Below, one piece after another: positions 61,245-64,000 of a stretch of 64,000 nt of DNA. Each line of letters starts with the position of its first letter. Position 1 is the first letter of the stretch. Source of the stretch: Stutzerimonas stutzeri. GTDB lineage: Bacteria; Pseudomonadota; Gammaproteobacteria; Pseudomonadales; Pseudomonadaceae. Location of the stretch: positions 186,001 through 250,000 of the forward strand of contig NZ_POUT01000006.1 in assembly GCF_002890915.1 (NCBI RefSeq). Reading direction: 5' to 3'. Both the position numbers and the translations under genes were made by a program. Under the pieces are notes generated by a model. It made no database searches. It was not told the DNA's origin and was given only the letters and a program-made list of their open reading frames with translations.

Positions 61245-61504
61245 TGCAGCGTATCTACGAACCGCGCGACCTGCTGGAGGCGCAGATGCTCAGCGGCATG
61301 CTGATGGGCGAGGGCATCGATGCCTTTCTGGCCGGCAGCCATCTGCTGGGCGCCATGGGTGAGTTGCCGGCGGCGGGGCTGCTGGGGCTGATGGTGGCTG
61401 ACGAGGATGCCGAGCGGGCACGCCAGCTGATCGCCGCGTACAATGGCGCCGAGCCGTTGCCGGGCGATGAACCGGAGAGTTACCCCGGCGAATTGATCTG
61501 CTGA
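61244..61504 (+). CDS. DUF2007 domain protein (putative signal-transducing)
   Basis: An 86-residue protein, MQRIYEPRDLLEAQMLSGML then GEGIDAFLAGSHLLG and LMVADEDAERARQLIAAY, the DUF2007 pattern. Coupled to the CPXCG gene by a TGATG overlap; the pairing recurs in Pseudomonas. Sensor role is only proposed. Confidence 0.9.
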   Translation: MQRIYEPRDLLEAQMLSGMLMGEGIDAFLAGSHLLGAMGELPAAGLLGLMVADEDAERARQLIAAYNGAEPLPGDEPESYPGELIC

Positions 61505-61515
61505 CGAGTCTTTCT

Positions 61516-62133
61516 ATGTGTGGCCGCTACGCCCTTTTTCGCTGGAGCCAGGATTTTGCCGCCTTGCCCGGTTTCCCCGCTGACCAGCAGCCGCACTGGA
61601 GCCTGGCGCCTGGCGCCTCGGTGCTGTTGCTGCGCCAGGTCGACGAGCAGTTGCAACTGAGCCGGGTGCGTTGGGGGTTGACGCCCGCCTGGCTCACCGA
61701 CCTGACCCGCACGCCTGCGCAGGCGCGCGCCGAAACCCTGGCCGAGCAGCCGATGTTTCGTGAGGCCTTCCGCCTGCGGCGCGGCCTGCTGCCGGCCAAC
61801 GGCTTCTATGAGTGGCGTGGTAGCGCTCGCAAGCGGCCCTACTGGATGACCGGCGAAGGCTCGCTGAATTGGTTCGCGGCCTTGTGGGAGGCCTATCCGG
61901 TCGAAGGGCATACCTACCTGAGCGCCGCGGTGGTGACCCTGCCGGCGGCGAACCTGCGCCGGCCGCTGATGCTCGACGAGGCGGGGCGCTCCGCCTGGCT
62001 CGATCCGACGACCCCGCTGGACGTCTTGCAGGCGCTGCTCGGCCAGTCGCAACCGGCGCTGCGCGAGCGCCCGCTGGCGACGCTGGTGAACGATCCGAAG
62101 CTCGATGCGCCGGAGTGCCTGACACCGGCGTAG
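61516..62133 (+). CDS. SOS response-associated peptidase family protein (YedK/HMCES)
   Basis: A 205-residue SRAP protein. Cys2 (MCGRYALF) forms a stable thiazolidine crosslink with abasic sites in single-stranded DNA. The active-site residues lie in RVRWGLTPAW, RAETLAEQPMFREAF, GFYEWRG (Glu) and the final EAYPVEGHTYLSAAVVTLPA region, where the catalytic His is usually found within a (T)PA-N-H-like loop that here reads LPAANL; the His could lie elsewhere (EGHTYL). Protects replication forks. 12 bases after DUF2007. Confidence 0.9.
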   Translation: MCGRYALFRWSQDFAALPGFPADQQPHWSLAPGASVLLLRQVDEQLQLSRVRWGLTPAWLTDLTRTPAQARAETLAEQPMFREAFRLRRGLLPANGFYEWRGSARKRPYWMTGEGSLNWFAALWEAYPVEGHTYLSAAVVTLPAANLRRPLMLDEAGRSAWLDPTTPLDVLQALLGQSQPALRERPLATLVNDPKLDAPECLTPA

Positions 62134-62205
62134 CCTGGGGCGGGCGGCGCTCTGCCGAGGTGTGCGGCGGCGCAACCCAACGCTCATCGATGTGCCGCCT
62201 GTTGC

Positions 62206-62365
62206 ATCGCCCGTTGGGCTTCGCTTCGCTCAGGCTGCGCGCCCCGACCCAACCTACGGCTGCTCCGCCCATATGCACGGAGTGCACGCCGTAGGTTGCG
62301 GTTGAGGCGCGTAGCGCCGAAGCCCAACACCACGCCGAAGTGATGGTTGACGCCTTGCTCGTTGG
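62206..62365. repeat. Class 4 REP cluster
   Basis: Inverted and direct copies: CGTTGGGCTTCGCTTCGCTC, GACCCAACCTACGG, CGTAGGTTGCGGTTGAGGCG and TCGTTGGGCTTGG. Fills the gap between the SRAP and chemoreceptor genes (62134-62425). Confidence 0.55.
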
Positions 62366-62425
62366 GCTTGGCTCAGCCTCGGCGGCTCCACCCAGCCTGC
62401 ATAAGCCGGCGCCTTGCGGGCCCTT

Positions 62426-64000
62426 TCAGACCCTGAACTGGTTGATCAGCCGGCGCTGTTGCTCGGCCAGGCGTGTCAGGCCGGCACTGGCCTGGCTGGC
62501 CTCCTCGGCACCGCCGGCGACCTGCTGGGCCACTTCGCCGATATTGTTGACGTTGCGGTTGATGTCCTCGGCGACGGCGCTTTGCTCTTCGGCGGCGCTG
62601 GCGATCTGGTTGTTCATGTCGTTGATCAGCGAGACCGCCTGGGTGATCGCCAGCAGCGCTTCGGCGGCGGCGCTGGCCTGCTCGACGCTGTGCAACGTGC
62701 GGCTCTGGCTCTGTTCCATCACGGCGACGACGTCCCGCGTGCCGTTCTGCAACTGCTGGATCATCTGCTGGATCTCGCCGGTGGCCTGCTGGGTCTTCTG
62801 CGCCAGGTTGCGCACCTCGTCGGCCACCACGGCGAATCCGCGGCCCTGCTCGCCGGCGCGGGCGGCCTCGATCGCCGCGTTGAGGGCGAGCAGGTTGGTC
62901 TGTTCGGCGATGCTGCGGATGGTCACCAGGATGGCGTCGATGTTTTCGCTGTCTCGTGCCAGGGCCTGCACCACGTCCACCGCGCGGCCGATCTCGCCGG
63001 CCAGTTCGGTGATGGTCGAGCCGGTGTCCTGGACGATATGACGACCCTGGTTGGCGGCGCGGTCGGCGTTGCTCGCCGCCTCGGCGGCCTGGCTGGCGTT
63101 ACGTGCCACATCCTGCGCGGTGGCGGTCATCTGGTGCACCGCGGTGGCGACCTGCTCGATCTCGGCCAGCTGGGTCTGCACGCCCTTGTCGGTGCGGATG
63201 GCGATGTCGGCGGTGTGTTCCGAGGCATCGCTGACCTGCTGCACCGAGCCGACCACCTCGCCGATCATGCCCTGCAGGCGCGCGAGGAACGCGTTGAAGC
63301 CGGCGGCGATCTGCCCCAGTTCATTGCGGCTGTCGATGTTCAGGCGCTGGGTGAGGTCGCCTTCGCCCTGGCCGATGTCGTCGAGCATGGCCACCATGTC
63401 CCGCAGGGGCCGGGTGATGCGCCGGCTGATCAGCCAGAGGGCGGCGAGCCCGATCATCGCGATCAGCAGGCCGATCAGCAGCATGGCAGCGAGGCTGCTG
63501 TGGTTTTCCTGGGCCAGGGCGGTGATGAGCTGTTCCAGGTCCTGCATGACCACGGCCAGCGGCAGTTCCAGCATCAGCACCCAGCGGGCATCGGTGTCGG
63601 TGAAGGAAAAGGGCAGCAACACCTCGATCAGGCCGCGTGTTTCGTCGACCTGATAGTGGACCTGGCCGACCGGCAATCGCTCGATGCTCTTCAAGGCTTC
63701 GGGGGCGAGAATCTGCGCCGCCGGTTTGCCGAGCAGGGCGGCGTCGTGGCTGTAGGCGGCCAGGCGGCCGTTGCCGGAGATTAGCGCGATCTTGCCGACA
63801 CCGCCGTAGAGCTGGTCGTTGACGCCGCCGAGCAGCTGCTGGATGAAGTCGACCCGGATGTCGGCGCCGACGATGCCTTGAAACTTGCCGTCGATGATGA
63901 TCGGGGCGCTGAACGAGGACAGCAGCGCCTTTTCACCATTCATTTCATAGGGAGCCGGATCGCCCACGCAGGATTTCAGGTGCTCGCGCGGGCACAGGTA
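62426..64000 (-). CDS. Methyl-accepting chemotaxis protein, dCache sensor, N-terminus cut by window edge
   Basis: The frame is open to the last base, so the N-terminal part is missing; about 524 residues remain. The end of a periplasmic dCache domain ([21 protein letters not shown]) is followed by a membrane helix ([20 protein letters not shown]), HAMP ([24 protein letters not shown]), and the signalling hairpin with [20 protein letters not shown] and [16 protein letters not shown]. There is no CheB/CheR-binding pentapeptide at the end (...RLINQFRV). Ligand not predictable from the remaining part. Confidence 0.95.
   Translation of the reverse strand, partial: YLCPREHLKSCVGDPAPYEMNGEKALLSSFSAPIIIDGKFQGIVGADIRVDFIQQLLGGVNDQLYGGVGKIALISGNGRLAAYSHDAALLGKPAAQILAPEALKSIERLPVGQVHYQVDETRGLIEVLLPFSFTDTDARWVLMLELPLAVVMQDLEQLITALAQENHSSLAAMLLIGLLIAMIGLAALWLISRRITRPLRDMVAMLDDIGQGEGDLTQRLNIDSRNELGQIAAGFNAFLARLQGMIGEVVGSVQQVSDASEHTADIAIRTDKGVQTQLAEIEQVATAVHQMTATAQDVARNASQAAEAASNADRAANQGRHIVQDTGSTITELAGEIGRAVDVVQALARDSENIDAILVTIRSIAEQTNLLALNAAIEAARAGEQGRGFAVVADEVRNLAQKTQQATGEIQQMIQQLQNGTRDVVAVMEQSQSRTLHSVEQASAAAEALLAITQAVSLINDMNNQIASAAEEQSAVAEDINRNVNNIGEVAQQVAGGAEEASQASAGLTRLAEQQRRLINQFRV

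Overview
The window is chromosomal DNA of a high-GC gammaproteobacterium, almost certainly a Pseudomonas in the broad sense (Pseudomonadaceae). The basis is the fused cysNC gene, the divergent pilA/pilBCD locus with a TfpO-type pilin glycosyltransferase gene, petABC-sspAB, a complete mraZ-to-lpxC cell-wall/division (dcw) cluster, mqo beside a PA4642-type gene, and osmE beside a PA4880-type ferritin. Species is not resolved from sequence alone.

Layout: (1) 1-6.0 kb is an accessory pocket: the end of cysNC, short interspersed REP/REPIN palindromes, a small membrane protein, a frameshifted REP-associated transposase (RAYT), a complete IS1182-type insertion sequence that landed in the loop of a terminator-like hairpin, and a pilin glycosyltransferase (tfpO/pilO). 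(2) 6.0-11.7 kb is type IV pilus assembly: pilA on the minus strand with a clear sigma-54 promoter, pilB-pilC-pilD on the plus strand, then coaE-yacG. (3) 11.8-14.5 kb is a toxin-antitoxin pair, an orphan CbiM-like permease and a Tas-like aldo/keto reductase. (4) 14.8-19.7 kb is housekeeping: rplM-rpsI, petABC (cytochrome bc1), sspAB. (5) 19.7-24.6 kb holds a minus-strand envelope/replication group (lpoA-yraN-diaA-dolP), divergent rsmI and the RNase P RNA. (6) 24.8-42.7 kb is the dcw operon mraZ-rsmH-ftsL-ftsI-murE-murF-mraY-murD-ftsW-murG-murC-ddlB-ftsQ-ftsA-ftsZ-lpxC. Most of its genes overlap by a few bases, and it has a recognisable promoter and four MraZ operator repeats. (7) 42.8-48.9 kb is a minus-strand series of stress and envelope genes (ferritin-like protein, small basic protein, osmE, sorbosone-dehydrogenase-like lipoprotein, MgtC, DUF5924/DUF2914, SnoaL-like, DUF2726). 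(8) 48.9-56 kb has a LOG-family gene flanked by an unusual set of DnaA-box-like modules, an SDR dehydrogenase, a SulP transporter, a PA4642-type protein and mqo. (9) 56-64 kb is scattered lipoprotein, DUF1329, acyltransferase, CPXCG, DUF2007 and SOS-associated peptidase genes, ending in a chemoreceptor cut by the window edge.

Most of the window is ordinary core genome. The least explained signal is a 35-bp module, TTATCCMC-N6-TGTGSA-N6-TGTGGATAA, present four times with identical internal spacing on both sides of the LOG-family gene; it looks like a DnaA-binding or titration locus. Other points of note are the RAYT frameshift among its own REPs, the IS splitting a terminator hairpin, a 34-bp palindrome covering the transposase start region, the pilin C-terminal serine matched with a TfpO glycosyltransferase, and two small reading frames shorter than usual gene-calling limits. 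No CRISPR array, tRNA, rRNA or prophage was seen.
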